DNA of 64,000 nt from Strongylocentrotus purpuratus (GCF_000002235.5 NW_022145606.1:21478539-21542538); one strand, 5' to 3'. Counted from the first letter of the stretch, positions 25,501-34,919 are shown. A program made the numbers and translations. Notes: generated from the sequence alone by a model not told the origin.

Positions 25501-27188
25501 GGGGGACCAACAGGCACCGATTGGGGAAGTTTTCTATATAGAGGGAGCAAGCAGATACAAGTAGGACAGTGTGGCTTTAAAGGTACTATGTCCCTTTTGC
25601 AGGCCAAACAAATGAAAAGGTTAAATTTCAATGGCATTTGAAAGATAATTCTAATTAAGAACCCCCTTTAAAAAATGGGGCTTGAAAATGTCTTTGAGTG
25701 GGGAAATAACGACTATTAGTTGTCAAATCGACTTAGGAGCTATAGAGCCAATAAGTAATAGTCTTGATTTTCAGACCATTGTACCGTATGGTCGTACGTT
25801 TTATGCTGCGCAAAGATTCAATTAATTTAATTTTGGCCATTACAAGAAGTGGGTTTTTGATGTAGACAAATCCTTTACAGCTCATTTTATGTATGTTATT
25901 ACCAAAGAAGAACAAAAAGCCAGTCAGTCACTCAATACTGACAATAGTGTCTGACAATGAAGTCAAGCAAGTAAACGGGTTTCTTTACATAATTTGAATA
26001 TTAGGACAATGCTAACGTTTACATTTCACAGATAGGACATACATGACATATTCATAATTCCTGCAAAGTTCTACAGAATTTGAGGTTGGCTGCAAAAGGG
26101 ACATAGTATCTTTAAGTATAAGGAGAGTTGTCAAATGTAACGCAGTGGTGGATGCGAAGGGGTCGTAAAAACGCGGCTCTCTTTCTTCCTGATTTCCATG
26201 ACAGAAGTATACATAAGGTTTTGCTTGTTCCTGTATTTTGAACCACTCCCACTCCATACCTTCAAGTTCAAGTTCAAGTTTTAATTGTTCCGCATTTTAC
26301 AAAAAATATAGACATACATATAAAATAACAAATTATACAAGTCATGTAGTATAAATGGGCACGTCTCAATGATTCTCAATTCATATAATAGATTAAAGAC
26401 CGTCACCACTACTGGGCAACAAGGGATTAGACCACACAGAGAGCCATCGAGGTCACTGTGACAGGTGGCTATCTCATTAACTCAGCTCTCATTTAACATA
26501 AGTAAAAGAGGATCATGGAGGACCAACAGGCACCGATTGGGGAAGTTTTCTATATAGAGGGAGCAAGTAGCTACAAGTATGGCAGTGTGCCTTTAAGTGA
26601 AAGGTGAGGAACCTGTATTGTTTATATCCTATAAAATACGGTTTGGAGTGCGTTGCTCTATTTTTCAGAAACTCAAATATTATACAAATATACTGTTTTT
26701 CGTGGGCTCCTTTGTTTCTTGAGTAAACTCCAAGAGTGAATAATTATCATTGTCAGTATATTTAATTAGAACAAATTTAACCTTCCCTTTGCCGTGAGTG
26801 CTAATATGCACAGTCACTCGTTTTCCAAGCGTGCCGATCGGCACAAAACTCATCTAAGCATCAGATCACTCATAAACTGTAGCTGTACATGTCAACCTTT
26901 TGAACACCTGTTATTTTTACACTGGAGACATGAAAATAATCTTGAATCCCTTAGTGTAACTATCCTACAGGAAACGCAGTTTGGCACAGGGACATCATTC
27001 GCATGACACATAAAGTTAACATGAGATTGTTACCTTGCCAAACGTAGCAGCGCATGCTGGGTCAAGAGTCTCCTTGCGGCAAAAGTCGAGGTAGTGTGAA
27101 TAAAGAATACACCGTGGCAAGCATACTCCCTCACATATACAGTAATTCTCTTCCAACCTAAGGGGATGAAGTGAGTGAGGGATGGTGA

Positions 27189-27220
<32 letters not shown>

Positions 27221-28366
27221 TGTGGGGGATTGAGAGAGAGAGAAATAGGAATACCGTCAGCAGTGCGAATAACATTTGTAAAGAATTATAGATGAGAACA
27301 TATTTTTATTAATCAATAAATATATAATATTATTCTCAAACGACCTCAAAATAGTAGTTTAGAACGATGTAACGCCCTCCCCCACCCCTCACCCCTCTCG
27401 CAGTAACCCAATCCTTACTAAACGTATACGAATCAAAGTAAGTTGTAATATGACTCAATCTGACGCCAGATAACATTACAATAACGCACGATGTTCATTA
27501 TAGAGCTTTCATTGAAATAGTTTTTAAATTTCAGCTGTGATAGTTTTTTTTTATAGGATACATACACTGTTGCCCAAACAAAGTTGGAATACTTTTTTTT
27601 TCCTTACCTCTTTTCATGAAATGATTGTGACAAAATGGTTAATTCTTGATAGATAATGTTTCTGTCTTCTCGGAACTTTATTGGTCAATCTCTATGAATC
27701 TTTAAACTACTAAAATTCTGAAAAAAATGTCAATTCTACTCTTAAGAAAAATGATATTCTCACAATCATGTCATGAAAAAGGTGAATAATTATATCAACT
27801 CTTTTGGCAACAATGTAGACTAGCATAATACTGCTTATAAACTCACCATTGCAAAGTTAGTGCAGTTTGTTTCTTCTTGTCTTTGACCATTTGGGCTACG
27901 GTCTTTTTGCCAGTCGTTTTCTTGGTTTCATCTTTCTTAGTCTTGTGCATTTCATCTTCGTTTTGGTTGTCTACGTCTGTCTTCCTAATTCCATCGTCGA
28001 CGGACCCGTTTTCGAGTTCTATTTCGTGCTCATCCTCCGAGGAAGACTCTGCCGTCTCACCTTCTGTGTAAAGATATAAGTTTCAAAGGGCAAAGAGTTT
28101 AGTCAGATCCAACTGTTTACTTACATATCCGAATTATATGTATACTGTTTGAAGAAAGGTTGTTCTTGTCTATCCGAAAGCTTGCCCGATGCATACCCGA
28201 CCTAGCAACAGACAATGTATACTGAATGGATTGCGAGTATTGTAGTTTATTCAATAATGACAGGTGAATGGAATACCTAGTCACTAGGTCCCCAGGAAAG
28301 AAAAACATCCATCAATTCGTATGTTAGTAAACCGGTCTAATGATCACAATTATTGGCGAGAGAGAG

Positions 28367-28418
<52 letters not shown>

Positions 28419-31400
28419 GGGAGAAAGAGAGAAGGGAAATATAGACAGAAATAGTATTGAAATTTATGGCAAATATAGTAAGGAGGATGGAAAAAGAGAT
28501 GAAGAGTGAGAGAGATGGAGAGGGAGGATGGAAAGGGAAAGTGTGCGCGCGCGTGTGCGTGTTAGAGATAAAGAGAGAGAGAGCGCGGGACTTTAATGTA
28601 CAGGTGTAGTGGTCGACTGGATACGTCACCGGACTGTGGATCACAAGATCCGCGGTTCGAGTCCCGCCGACATTGATCTACATTTGCTACACTCAACCCA
28701 GGTGATGTAAATGGGTACCTTGCAGGAAATCATTCCTTGAAATGCTAGAGTGCCGTAATGGCAGCCGTGCAAAAGCCAGGGTAATAATCGGGAGCGCCAG
28801 GAGTGTCAAGTCTGACAGATATAAGTGCTATTAATACAAGAACCTATATTATTATAATATAGAACAAAATAAGATCTGAAAAAGACTTTCTTATCGAAAA
28901 AAAAAGTATTAAAAAAAACAAGATGAAAGTGTGCGAGGGGACCTAGGAAGGTGCGGATAGGAAAGAGGGGAGAGGGAAGGGAAAAGATCTGAAGTAGAAA
29001 TGATGAAGAAAAAGAAGAATTTAAAAAAAGAGAGAGCGAGAAAGAAATAATAAAAAGAGAAAGAAGGAGAGATAGAAAAAAGAAAGATAGAGAGAGAGAG
29101 AAAGAGAAAGATGGGTGGGGCTGACATAGAGAGACAAGGAGGGGTAATTTTGTTGGTTTAAGGAGCTAAACGGGCTATAAAAGGGTCAAATATCACAATA
29201 CCGACCTCGTGAAGATGTTTTCAAACTTTCTGGATGGTGACTCATCCTAGAATCTACAGTGAAATGTTGATAAAGCCCATTAGGCTTAGGTAACATGTTA
29301 GATAGCCTATACTGATCACACTCATTAAGCTAGAACAAAGACAGATGAACGCCTCGTAATTAAATCGGGAACACTAGCATATGGCCATGGGCTTCGGTGA
29401 TCAGCGCTCACGACTTTAATTCTAACTCAAACATGCAAGGGTTGGCTGAGAATCAACTTTTTGTCCATTCTTAATTAAAATAATAATAATAAGAAGAAGA
29501 AGAAGAAGAATGATAATAATAATAACATCGCTTGTATAGAAGCCCTAAAGACAACAAAGTACCATAAGCGCTTTCAAAATTAGAGAATGTGAAGGAAAAC
29601 CTAAAAGTACTCGTTCCTAGCCTCATAAAATAAGTATATCTCATTATGCCGAGAGAAAGATTATGTTCAAAGGGGATTTTTGAAAGAGGCAAGACAAGTT
29701 AATTCTCTCATTTAAAGTGGAATAATTCTTTCACAATTTCGAGGCCTCCACTGTAAAATGAATTGGTTTCGTTATAGTTTGGATTTGGGAATTAATTAAT
29801 TTTTGTTTTAAATATATTTACCAACAGCAATACAGTAAAAGGATGTTTACATATACAAGAACATAAACTATTGGTTGGTAAAAGGGGCCCAATAAACGCA
29901 CGTGTGCTAGTCGAACGTAACACATTACACAGCTAAAACAAAGTATTTTGATACAAACAAAGACTTTTTTTTGTTAGAAAACCAAAATGATGAATTTACT
30001 CTTACAATCGATAATTATTTGCAACATCAGTTTAATTTTTACATGTAGAATTCCAATCTATTTGTCTTCCAATCATATTAATGATAACATTTATCCTGAA
30101 TTTATTTAGAATTACTAAACTATCTGAATTTTGCACCATCGTTTATTCTTGTTTATTTATTTGTTTAATCATTATCAATATTATCATAATTATTATTACT
30201 TTTTATACTTTACATTTTATTTATTAATTTATTTGTTCATTTGTTTAATTATCTATTGAATTAATAGTTTGTTATCATGTACATTATATTATAACCATCA
30301 CAATTTAGTCTCTTTGGGCCACGAGAATGGAATCTAAGTAATGAACTCCCCCAATTAACGGAATCTCTTCAATTATTACAACTCCAATATTTATTATATA
30401 ATTCGCCTTCTATCACTGAAGAGAAATATTTGTTTCTTTCGCATATTCAACATGTTCAAAGTCTGTGTAATATCGCTATACATTTTTAGTCTCTCAGACG
30501 AATTTGAAAATCTTTTAATCTATCATCAAGTAAGGGTTTGGGCGAAATATTTCACTTTTATCTTTTCACCTATATATCTGTTTGTTTTAATACGTTATCC
30601 TTTTACGGTTGTTAATGTAAATTCGAAACTTATCGGCTTCAATGTTGGATATTACTGAATTAACCTTATCAGAGCTCATGAGGAAAAAAATCTCATAATT
30701 TTTACATTTTTTATCTAGGATATGTGAAAATTTACATAAGCATCAGTTTTATATTTTAGAGCACATTAATTCACAACCATGTTATCCAATTTCATTCTAT
30801 TTTGTTGAATCGAAACAGGTAACAAGAAAAAACGCATAGTCCTCGGCAGTCCTTTTTAATTTGTGTTATACATGTACGGTGATGTTAAATTATATATGAT
30901 GCAAACCAAGTTTTACAATTTACCAATAATTAATCTTGCATTAGAAATGTCAGTTTCGGACGATTTAGTCTATAGAGAGGACGTTTGTATATTTAAACAC
31001 GTATATGTCCAAGTTACTGTTCCGTACGTCACAAACCACATCTAAGATTTTAGTATATATATAGATGGTTGTAGTAAGCTAATACCCATGACAGAGCTTT
31101 TATCATACAAAATAAAACGGGAAATATGAAATGAAAATACATTTTGGTGTCAATATATAATGTTCACAACACCACATCGGACTTGCCCAAAAGATACGTT
31201 AGTCGAATTGTAGTTTTGTCTTAAAAGTCAAACGGAGAGACAATGTAAAATGAGCTCTTAACAAAATAAATATTATATGAAAGGTGAGAAAAGGGCTTGC
31301 TGCATGGCAAAATAAGCGCTATTGCACATGAATGCCGCCAATACTAGGCTAAATCGGCAAACTACCGTATCCCGAGTATTTTTGTAAAGTTTTCTCTGAC

Positions 31401-32463
31401 AATGACAAAGACTTTGATGACAATTACAATGACAATGATGTGCATTTGTAAATTATACTTTTTTCTCATTTAAAACGCTTTATTTATTTGTAAGTAATCA
31501 TTCGCAACCAGATGGCCGAATTTCAGATTCTTTTACAATCAGAATAAATAAAATGGATACATGAATGAATAATAATTCATCGATATCAGTGAAAATGCAA
31601 CATTGTGAGTATATATAAGTGAGCTTATTTCATGATATAGATGCATGACGTGGGCCTAAGAGTCTCGATAGGCATAGCAATAGGTTCCAGCAAATATGGG
31701 AATTGTAAATAACAACAACAGTAATTCGTAGCAACTTTTATGAATCCACCCCACTGTGAGAAAGAAGATATTAAGGGAGATGAAGGGGGGGGGAGAGAGA
31801 GAGAGAGAGAGAGAGATTTAGGGGAGAGGAAATAAGGAACGGAAGATGACATGGGTGAAAGAGAGAGAAGGGGTCATTTTGATTGTTAAATTAACGGTCC
31901 TGGAAGAAATTAAGTTAACAAATTTAGATTTCTGCTCCTTTTGAAACATTATTTATCATATATTTTCTATTATACAAGTGTCGAGAAAAAAAATCAGTTA
32001 TTTTAAACATGTTAAAGAGTGCATTCCACGTTCCCCTTTCCGAATTGGGAGGGCCCCATGCACCCCACCCATTTTTAAATGTTATCGATACACCACTGCA
32101 TGAAAGAGGAGTGGTGTAATTAGTATGATTATGAGTTATGCTAACGATAAGAGAAATTATAGAAGGAAAGAGAATAACAACATATAATGATAACAAACAA
32201 AAAAACTTCTGTTGCATTTTGATGAAAATCTTTTTTCCGACTTAATAGGGGCAGAAATAGCAAATGGTAATAAGTGCACAATGTGCGAATGAGATTGAAG
32301 ACCATTCTAATCAAAGGAAAAGATACTTAAAAATGACGTTTTGAAGAATAATATTTGTTATGAAAGGCTTACCGCTCATGTTGCTTTGGAAGAGCGTTTT
32401 CTTCGCGGGATGTTCACCGTCGACAACCAACTTGATCACGCTCATCGACCGCTTACTCGCCAT
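4928..32463 (-). CDS. rfx6: RFX6 transcription factor, complete 17-exon gene
   Basis: Nuclear winged-helix factor that binds X-box DNA. In vertebrates RFX6 acts in pancreatic islet and gut endocrine development; a gut/endoderm role here is inference. Coding exons, 5' to 3', are listed separately. All junctions keep frame and sum to 2829 nt (942 residues; human about 928). The ATG at 32463-32461 has an in-frame TAG 16 codons upstream. In order: a short acidic N-terminus; the RFX DNA-binding domain at about residues 100-172 ([31 protein letters not shown]); the extended dimerisation region at about 236-520 ([67 protein letters not shown]); then a Ser/Tyr/Pro-rich tail with [15 protein letters not shown] and C-terminal [10 protein letters not shown]. 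These tail motifs are diagnostic of RFX6 rather than RFX4 or RFX1-3. Introns reach 5.7 kb and are loaded with MITEs and SINEs. Confidence 0.95.
5737..6048 (-). CDS. rfx6: rfx6 exon 16
   Basis: Acceptor CACCGTGAAG, donor CAAG|GTAAAC, 312 nt. The frame set by exon 15 stays open throughout: [20 protein letters not shown], then [16 protein letters not shown] and [10 protein letters not shown]. It shows little recalled similarity to human RFX6 beyond composition; the exon rests on frame and splice sites. Confidence 0.8.
6520..7197 (-). CDS. rfx6: rfx6 exon 15 (large low-complexity C-terminal exon)
   Basis: Acceptor TTACGACAG, donor CAAG|GTATAA, 678 nt. It contains [15 protein letters not shown] and SVINQTPLP, motifs of the RFX6 tail. 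The rest is Tyr/Ser/Pro/Asn-rich and probably disordered activation sequence. Confidence 0.93.
8046..8168 (-). CDS. rfx6: rfx6 exon 14
   Basis: Acceptor GTCATAG, donor TCAG|GTATGT, 123 nt. It encodes [20 protein letters not shown], then [20 protein letters not shown]. Its 5' edge plus intron is duplicated about 275 bp upstream in the gene (see 8408-8525). Confidence 0.95.
8170..8760. repeat. AT-rich trinucleotide-like tract (ATA/ATG/AAT) in rfx6 intron 13
   Basis: Nearly 600 bp of ATAAT, GATAAT and ACAATA runs between exons 14 and 13, containing the partial exon duplicate at 8408-8525. No gene seen. Confidence 0.85.
8408..8525 (-). pseudogene. Partial duplicate of rfx6 exon 14 5' edge with decoy acceptor
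   Basis: Plus strand 8408-8462 repeats 8131-8186 with a few substitutions and then runs into the same intron sequence. On the minus strand it offers GCCATAG followed by codons [12 protein letters not shown]. It then leaves homology in AT repeats and meets a stop a few codons later. There is no donor at the expected place, so it is a relic, not a working exon. Confidence 0.75.
8859..8976 (-). CDS. rfx6: rfx6 exon 13
   Basis: Acceptor TAACAG, donor TTTG|GTAAGC, 118 nt. It encodes [20 protein letters not shown], then [19 protein letters not shown], nearly identical to human RFX6. Confidence 0.95.
9476..9570 (-). CDS. rfx6: rfx6 exon 12
   Basis: Acceptor TTGTAG, donor AAG|GTATGA, 95 nt. It encodes [20 protein letters not shown], then [11 protein letters not shown], matching human [20 protein letters not shown]. 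Confidence 0.94.
9924..10065 (-). CDS. rfx6: rfx6 exon 11
   Basis: Acceptor TTCTCCAG, donor T|GTAAGA, 142 nt. It encodes [20 protein letters not shown], then [13 protein letters not shown] and a Ser/Glu/Asp stretch, matching the human ARPALFDQ block. Confidence 0.94.
10722..10881 (-). CDS. rfx6: rfx6 exon 10
   Basis: Acceptor CCTACAG, donor CAG|GTAAAT, 160 nt. It encodes [20 protein letters not shown], then [19 protein letters not shown] and SFLHLAQ. Confidence 0.95.
11719..11882 (-). CDS. rfx6: rfx6 exon 9 (dimerisation region)
   Basis: Acceptor TTGAACAG, donor AG|GTTTGT, 164 nt. It encodes [20 protein letters not shown], then CDSILYK and [10 protein letters not shown], all close to human RFX6. 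Confidence 0.95.
12236..12435 (+). mobile_element. tRNA-headed SINE, copy 1
   Basis: B-box-like GGGATTCGAACC is followed by a body sharing CTCTCTACCCAGGTGTTTTA with copies near 13200 and 28680. The 3' end is A-rich (GGATAAATAAAACT). It lies in rfx6 intron 8. Confidence 0.65.
12559..12636 (-). CDS. rfx6: rfx6 exon 8 (followed by a GC donor)
   Basis: Acceptor CTCTAG, 78 nt, encodes [20 protein letters not shown], then NSSFDE. The donor reads GAG|GCAAGA, a GC-AG intron. No GT is close enough to keep frame and homology. Confidence 0.93.
12890..13095 (+). repeat. Pyrimidine-rich and CACACA low-complexity stretch
   Basis: Mixture of ACACACGC, CTCTCT and CTTTCT runs in rfx6 intron 7. It opens spurious frames but has no coding signature. 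Confidence 0.7.
13170..13335 (+). mobile_element. tRNA-headed SINE fragment, copy 2
   Basis: TTCGAATCCCGG, then a spacer and CTCCACCCAGGTGTAAAT, the same body landmark as the SINE at 28590-28858. The head is truncated. Confidence 0.55.
13390..13511 (+). repeat. Dispersed repeat with AGACGTAAACAATC..GATACACGTCTGT core
   Basis: Shares GTTAAAGGTCGGTCC, AGACGTAAACAATC and GATTGATACACGTCTGTAAA with copies at 61588-61735, 61885-62020 (inverted) and 53510-53635 (inverted). It ends in an A-run, like a retroposed tail. Confidence 0.65.
13618..13725 (-). CDS. rfx6: rfx6 exon 7
   Basis: Acceptor CCACAG, donor AGG|GTAAGA, 108 nt, phase 0 at both ends. It encodes [20 protein letters not shown] and then PDAQQM to SAER, matching human [20 protein letters not shown]. 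Confidence 0.95.
14362..14752 (+). mobile_element. TTAA-flanked 390-bp MITE, copy 1
   Basis: The left end TTAAAGGAAAAGGTGAGTTC is mirrored by the right end, whose complement is TTAAAGATAAACTTGAGTTC. Both ends sit on TTAA. A second copy in the opposite orientation is at 43794-44177. No ORF. Confidence 0.75.
15770..16000 (+). repeat. Relic of the TIR element found inside LINE A
   Basis: Shares TAAAGGTCAT, TGCTGGATTCG, AGTTATGTAA, CTACCTCCATC-like and AAGTGGGACCT landmarks, in the same order, with 56440-56680. Ends are degraded. Confidence 0.5.
16969..17272 (+). mobile_element. MITE family A, full copy
   Basis: A 300-bp foldback. The left arm GGGTGTTTCACAAAGATCC and further AGTTGGACTTAAAAATTATG recur as the complement of the right arm. 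Arms are about 70 bp with an AT-rich core. Lies in rfx6 intron 6. Confidence 0.8.
18409..18438 (+). repeat. (CT)n microsatellite
   Basis: About 15 perfect CT units in rfx6 intron 6. Confidence 0.95.
19440..19467 (-). CDS. rfx6: rfx6 exon 6 (28-nt micro-exon)
   Basis: Acceptor CACACAG, donor GAG|GTAAGA, 28 nt. It completes an arginine and adds FSGARLKSE, matching the human RFSGSKLKNE block. Reading frame and sequence both require it. Confidence 0.9.
20031..20108 (-). CDS. rfx6: rfx6 exon 5 (wing of the DNA-binding domain)
   Basis: Acceptor TTGCAG, donor AAG|GTATGT, 78 nt. It encodes [20 protein letters not shown], then TKGLT. YHYYGI is the RFX wing that contacts DNA. Confidence 0.95.
20219..20405. 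mobile_element. Degraded Tc1/mariner-like MITE
   Basis: AAGTTGGAATATTTCTCTTT, GAAAAGATTGTAACAATATG and the inverted ATTGTCACAATCCTTTCATG parallel the better-kept element at 27563-27817. Termini are worn. Confidence 0.5.
21720..21850. repeat. GT-rich microsatellite-like tract
   Basis: Runs of GTGTGTG, GTTTGTTTG and GTTTCGTTTCG in rfx6 intron 4; no gene. Confidence 0.8.
22028..22087 (+). repeat. (CTT)n microsatellite
   Basis: About 18 CTT units. It precedes a pyrimidine-rich region with (CT)n at 22240-22270 and 22523-22556 around rfx6 exon 4. Confidence 0.95.
22352..22413 (-). CDS. rfx6: rfx6 exon 4 (DNA-binding domain)
   Basis: Acceptor CCCCCAG, donor AA|GTAAGA, 62 nt. It encodes [20 protein letters not shown] plus two bases of the next lysine: the recognition helix region with the invariant TTRRLGTRG. 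Confidence 0.95.
22523..22650 (+). repeat. (CT)n pyrimidine tract upstream of rfx6 exon 4
   Basis: CTCTCT runs with TCCCC interruptions; rfx6 intron 3. Confidence 0.9.
23838..24132 (+). mobile_element. MITE family A, third copy
   Basis: Same order of landmarks as 16969-17272: CTACAAAGATCCTAA, TTATGGAGAGCCA, TGAATGATTTGAGTCAACAT, GGCTTTCCATAA, AGTCCAACTTAGAG, ending GGATCTTTGTGG. It starts in a 12-nt G run. Confidence 0.75.
24750..24950 (+). mobile_element. Retroposon 3' end with (ATT)n tail, copy 1
   Basis: Shares TGTTCACATTGATGT, TTTGTAGGTTAATTT-like, TAGCGCTCAAAGACTTCGGT and CACTTCATAAGCACCGTTTT with 38121-38303, then an (ATT)n tail. A LINE or SINE 3' end; family not named. Confidence 0.65.
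25387..25580 (-). mobile_element. TTAA-flanked 200-bp MITE, copy 2
   Basis: Reverse orientation of the 1015-1210 family, with TTAA at both ends. Shares GGATTAGACCACACAG, CAGGTGGCTATCTCATTAAC and TCTATATAGAGGGAGCAAG. Confidence 0.75.
25577..26115. mobile_element. TTAA-flanked 540-bp TIR element
   Basis: The left end TTAAAGGTACTATGTCCCTT is mirrored by the right end, whose complement is TTAAAGATACTATGTCCCTT. Arms run on to TTTGCAG. The left TTAA is shared with the neighbouring 200-bp MITE. No transposase seen. Confidence 0.75.
26260..26370 (-). mobile_element. Antisense retroposon tail
   Basis: (TTCAAG)n followed by TTTTAATTGTTCCGCATTTT. Read on the minus strand this is the 3' end of a LINE-like sequence with a short tandem tail. 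Family uncertain. Confidence 0.4.
26393..26596 (-). mobile_element. TTAA-flanked 200-bp MITE, copy 3
   Basis: Very close to the copy at 25387-25580, with TTAA at both ends. Shared TATAGAGGGAGCAAGTAG and AGGCACCGATTGGGG. Confidence 0.75.
27034..27157 (-). CDS. rfx6: rfx6 exon 3 (DNA-binding domain)
   Basis: Acceptor CCTTAG, donor AAG|GTAACA, 124 nt. It encodes [20 protein letters not shown], then HYLDFCRKE and ACAATFGK, the first helices of the RFX winged helix. Confidence 0.95.
27188..27243 (+). repeat. (GA)n microsatellite next to rfx6 exon 3 acceptor
   Basis: On the transcribed strand this is a (CT)n tract 30-85 nt upstream of the exon 3 acceptor, so it probably forms part of its polypyrimidine tract. 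Confidence 0.9.
27563..27817. mobile_element. Tc1/mariner-like MITE, 255 bp
   Basis: Ends sit on TA. The left TACACTGTTGCCCAAACAAAG is answered by the right complement TACATTGTTGCCAAAAGAGTT. Arms extend to TTTTCATGA and ATGATTGTGA. Terminal TGTTGCC..AAA and GTTGGAATA resemble Tc1/mariner ends; no transposase. Confidence 0.7.
27847..28063 (-). CDS. rfx6: rfx6 exon 2 (acidic region, start of DNA-binding domain)
   Basis: Acceptor TTTACACAG, donor TG|GTGAGT, 217 nt. It encodes an acidic Ser/Glu/Asp stretch, then [17 protein letters not shown], with the tryptophan codon split across the junction. This matches the human block leading into LQWLEENY. Confidence 0.93.
28361..28440 (+). repeat. (GA)n microsatellite
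   Basis: About 60 nt of GAGAGA with few interruptions, continuing purine-rich to 28530. Confidence 0.95.
28590..28858 (+). mobile_element. tRNA-headed SINE, best copy
   Basis: A-box-like TAGTGGTCGACTGG and B-box GGTTCGAGTCC, 42 nt apart, form a tRNA-derived head. The body contains CTCAACCCAGGTGATGTAAA and the tail is TATTATTATAATA. Pol III transcribed in origin; a non-autonomous retroposon. Confidence 0.75.
32373..32463 (-). CDS. rfx6: rfx6 exon 1 (start codon)
   Basis: Encodes [16 protein letters not shown] and on to NMS; 91 nt, phase 1 out, donor G|GTAAGC. An in-frame TAG 16 codons upstream of the ATG supports this start. It is much shorter than the human N-terminus before the acidic exon. 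Confidence 0.88.
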
Positions 32464-32829
32464 CCTAGCTAGCCCGTTAATCTCCCGTTGGATTCTCGCA
32501 CCGTTCCGCTAAACTTCCCTACCAGCTCCTATAACTCCTCCTTCGTGGGCGTCCTTGGTCGTGTTTGAAGCCTCGAGTACCGGGGGACTGTCGGGGAGGG
32601 AAAGACAAACAGGGTGGTAGTCAATGATTAGCTATAATTGCTCCAAAGGCCCTTAATGTGAAGACTCATACACGGGTATTGACACAGTAGTTCATGTAAC
32701 AGAACAGTTTATCATATACAACCGTCTCTCTCTGTCGAATGTTGAATGTCACAGAGACCTTCGCATTTTTGTTTGACACCTTGGCTACATGCAATTATAT
32801 TACATTGTTATTTATGTTATTTGTCGTTA

Positions 32830-32945
32830 TTTGTTTATGTTATGTTAATGTATTGTTATATTTTATACAAATGTGAGTCTTGAGATGATTTATATGCCTT
32901 CTTTTTATTTGCGCATGACAATAAATAAATTCAATTCAATTCAAT
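32830..32945 (+). mobile_element. LINE 3'-end fragment with AATAAATAAA tail
   Basis: TTTTTATTTGCGCATGACAATAAATAAATTCAATTCAATTC resembles a LINE 3' terminus with a (TTCAA)n tail; no coding part is present. Confidence 0.45.
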
Positions 32946-34029
32946 GTATGACTAGTATTTGTTTGTAGGTGTAATTGCTAATTTTAGCATCAGAATATCG
33001 TTTTACATCAAATAATAAGAATTTCATTTTAAAAATCAAAGAAAAGGACAGTGAAGTCTGTTTTGAGTGCAATACCGGATTGCGCAACAGGCGGAGTTTG
33101 CAATGTTCAGGAAACAAGGATAAGTCTGATAGAAAAAATAACAAACCAAAGAAAATGACTGACAATAGGGAAAAAGGGACAGGGATGGAGGGGAAAAGGA
33201 GGAGATATAAAGACAAGCAGGCGGGTAGGAAGAATATTGGGAATACACGACATTTTACTATTTTATTTCTAAAAGACTAAATGCTTATCCTCATAGTTTT
33301 AGTAACTGTTGCGCCCCTTTTTGTTTAGGTTTGGAAGCACCCTGGGTTTGAATAAAATTTGTCTTTACTTGAAAAAGGCTGAAAGGCGAAATTAGTATAT
33401 TTTGTATCACCTAAAAGGTTGTTTATTAATTCTTCTTCTCTTGTCTATTTTTCGTCAACAACAACATGGCAATATATGGAAATATATATTTATATACGCA
33501 GTAATTAAAATATCCACCTGCAAGTTGAAATGGGGTCAGCCGACCCCACGTCGACCGACCCTGAGTTGACTTCTGAATTTAGAAAAAAATCAGACAAAAT
33601 AGAAGTAGTTTTGAATATGTAAATATTTTAAAAACCACACAGCAATATAATTTGGAGTAGGCTTCTGTATTTCGTATTTATACAGTCATATTTTCAGTGT
33701 CATTCATCTAACTTATATTTGTTTCAAATCATTTTTATGACTATAATATTGTTACTTTTACCATTGTGAGAGATTATTAACCATTATTGAACGTTTAATT
33801 CAATGTTTGAATAAAAATTACTGCTCTTGATGGCGGCTGTTCACATGTATTACAGGATGAGCAGTTCATAAAACCCATTTCATTTTATTTTATTTTATTC
33901 GGGCGTTGTCTCACGTGTAACCTTGCACCACCATTGCCCCCATCCCCCCCCCCCCCTCCACAAAAAACCTCATACAGGGAAAGCCAACTTGTAAGAGGGT
34001 ATTTCAATTGCTGCATTTATATGTATGAT

Positions 34030-34225
34030 TTATGTTTATTTATTTATTTATTTCTGATATTTAAACAGGGTGGCACATAATCACCAATTTGGTGGTCCCA
34101 CATGAGGCTCTGTTTGGTAAGAATAAAATAAGTAATAGCAGGAAAAACAAAATTCATTAATTCATAAACATGTAAACAGGTAATATACAAATTAATTGAT
34201 ATCCTTCCGCTCATTTTCAACATTA
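34030..34225 (-). mobile_element. Antisense LINE 3'-end fragment
   Basis: Minus strand reads GTGCCACCCTGTTTAAATAT followed by an AAATAAATAAATAAAC tail, typical of a LINE 3' end. 5' truncated. Confidence 0.5.
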
Positions 34226-34624
34226 GAGTTAACTTTCTTTTGGGGCACCCTGTACCTAACTTCAATTCATCTCAACAATATGCTTCAATCGCCACCATGT
34301 GTCATGCAATTGGCCATTAATCATTAGTTGGTCTGCCACCGACAATGCATGCCATCACTTTGGAACATGAGCTCTTTTCATAATGTGTACAATGTACAAT
34401 TGTCATTGTGATCGAGCGATTCGTCATTTCTTCAAGCGTTTTTAGAAATTAAACCCCCAAAATGTTCATCGTGGGTCGACAAGGTAGTTTTACTTGTAAC
34501 AAAACGTAATGGAGATATATATATAAATATAAATAAACTGCTGGTCAAAAGTTTTGTTACATCCTTTATTTTGAGATCTCTTTTTAATTTTTGGTTACTG
34601 ACTTTTGAATATCCCATTTTCGTA

Positions 34625-34790
34625 ATTTATCAAAATGTATGCATATGCCTTTGTAAAACACCTCGATACGAATTATTGTATTCACCTGTTATGAATTAAT
34701 GTATCTCAATAGTCAGAACTGAAATTGCATACAAGTCATTAGCTTGGTAGAACAAATGTTATTGCTTGCCCTACCTACCAACATGAAATT
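34625..34790. repeat. Relative of the palindromic element at 60458-60762
   Basis: Shares ATGTATGCATATGCCTTTGT, CTCGATACGAATTATTG, TTCACCTGTTATGAAT, CTCAATAGTCAGAA and CTACCTACCAACAT landmarks, in order, with the LINE A stop-codon element. Confidence 0.55.
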
Positions 34791-34919
34791 ATGCATTTTG
34801 CTTTCTAATTGTTCTAAATTATATTGAAACACTAGCCATTTTAAATTTTCAAATCAAACATATTTTATAAATAAAATGAACACAACATTTGTCAAATCTT
34901 ATAACTGTTAATATGTCTT

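Larger units (their letters stand above)
28064..32372. other. rfx6 intron 1
   Basis: A 4.3-kb intron. Besides the SINE at 28590-28858 and purine tracts at 28361-28417, 28500-28580 and 28960-29115, it is AT-rich non-coding DNA. A short (AAG)n/(AAT)n run lies at 29470-29525 and (GA)n at 31790-31816. Confidence 0.6.

Noticed and set aside
28615-28680. Possible tRNA gene on the plus strand
   Set aside because: Head of a SINE; the downstream body is shared with 12236 and 13170 copies.
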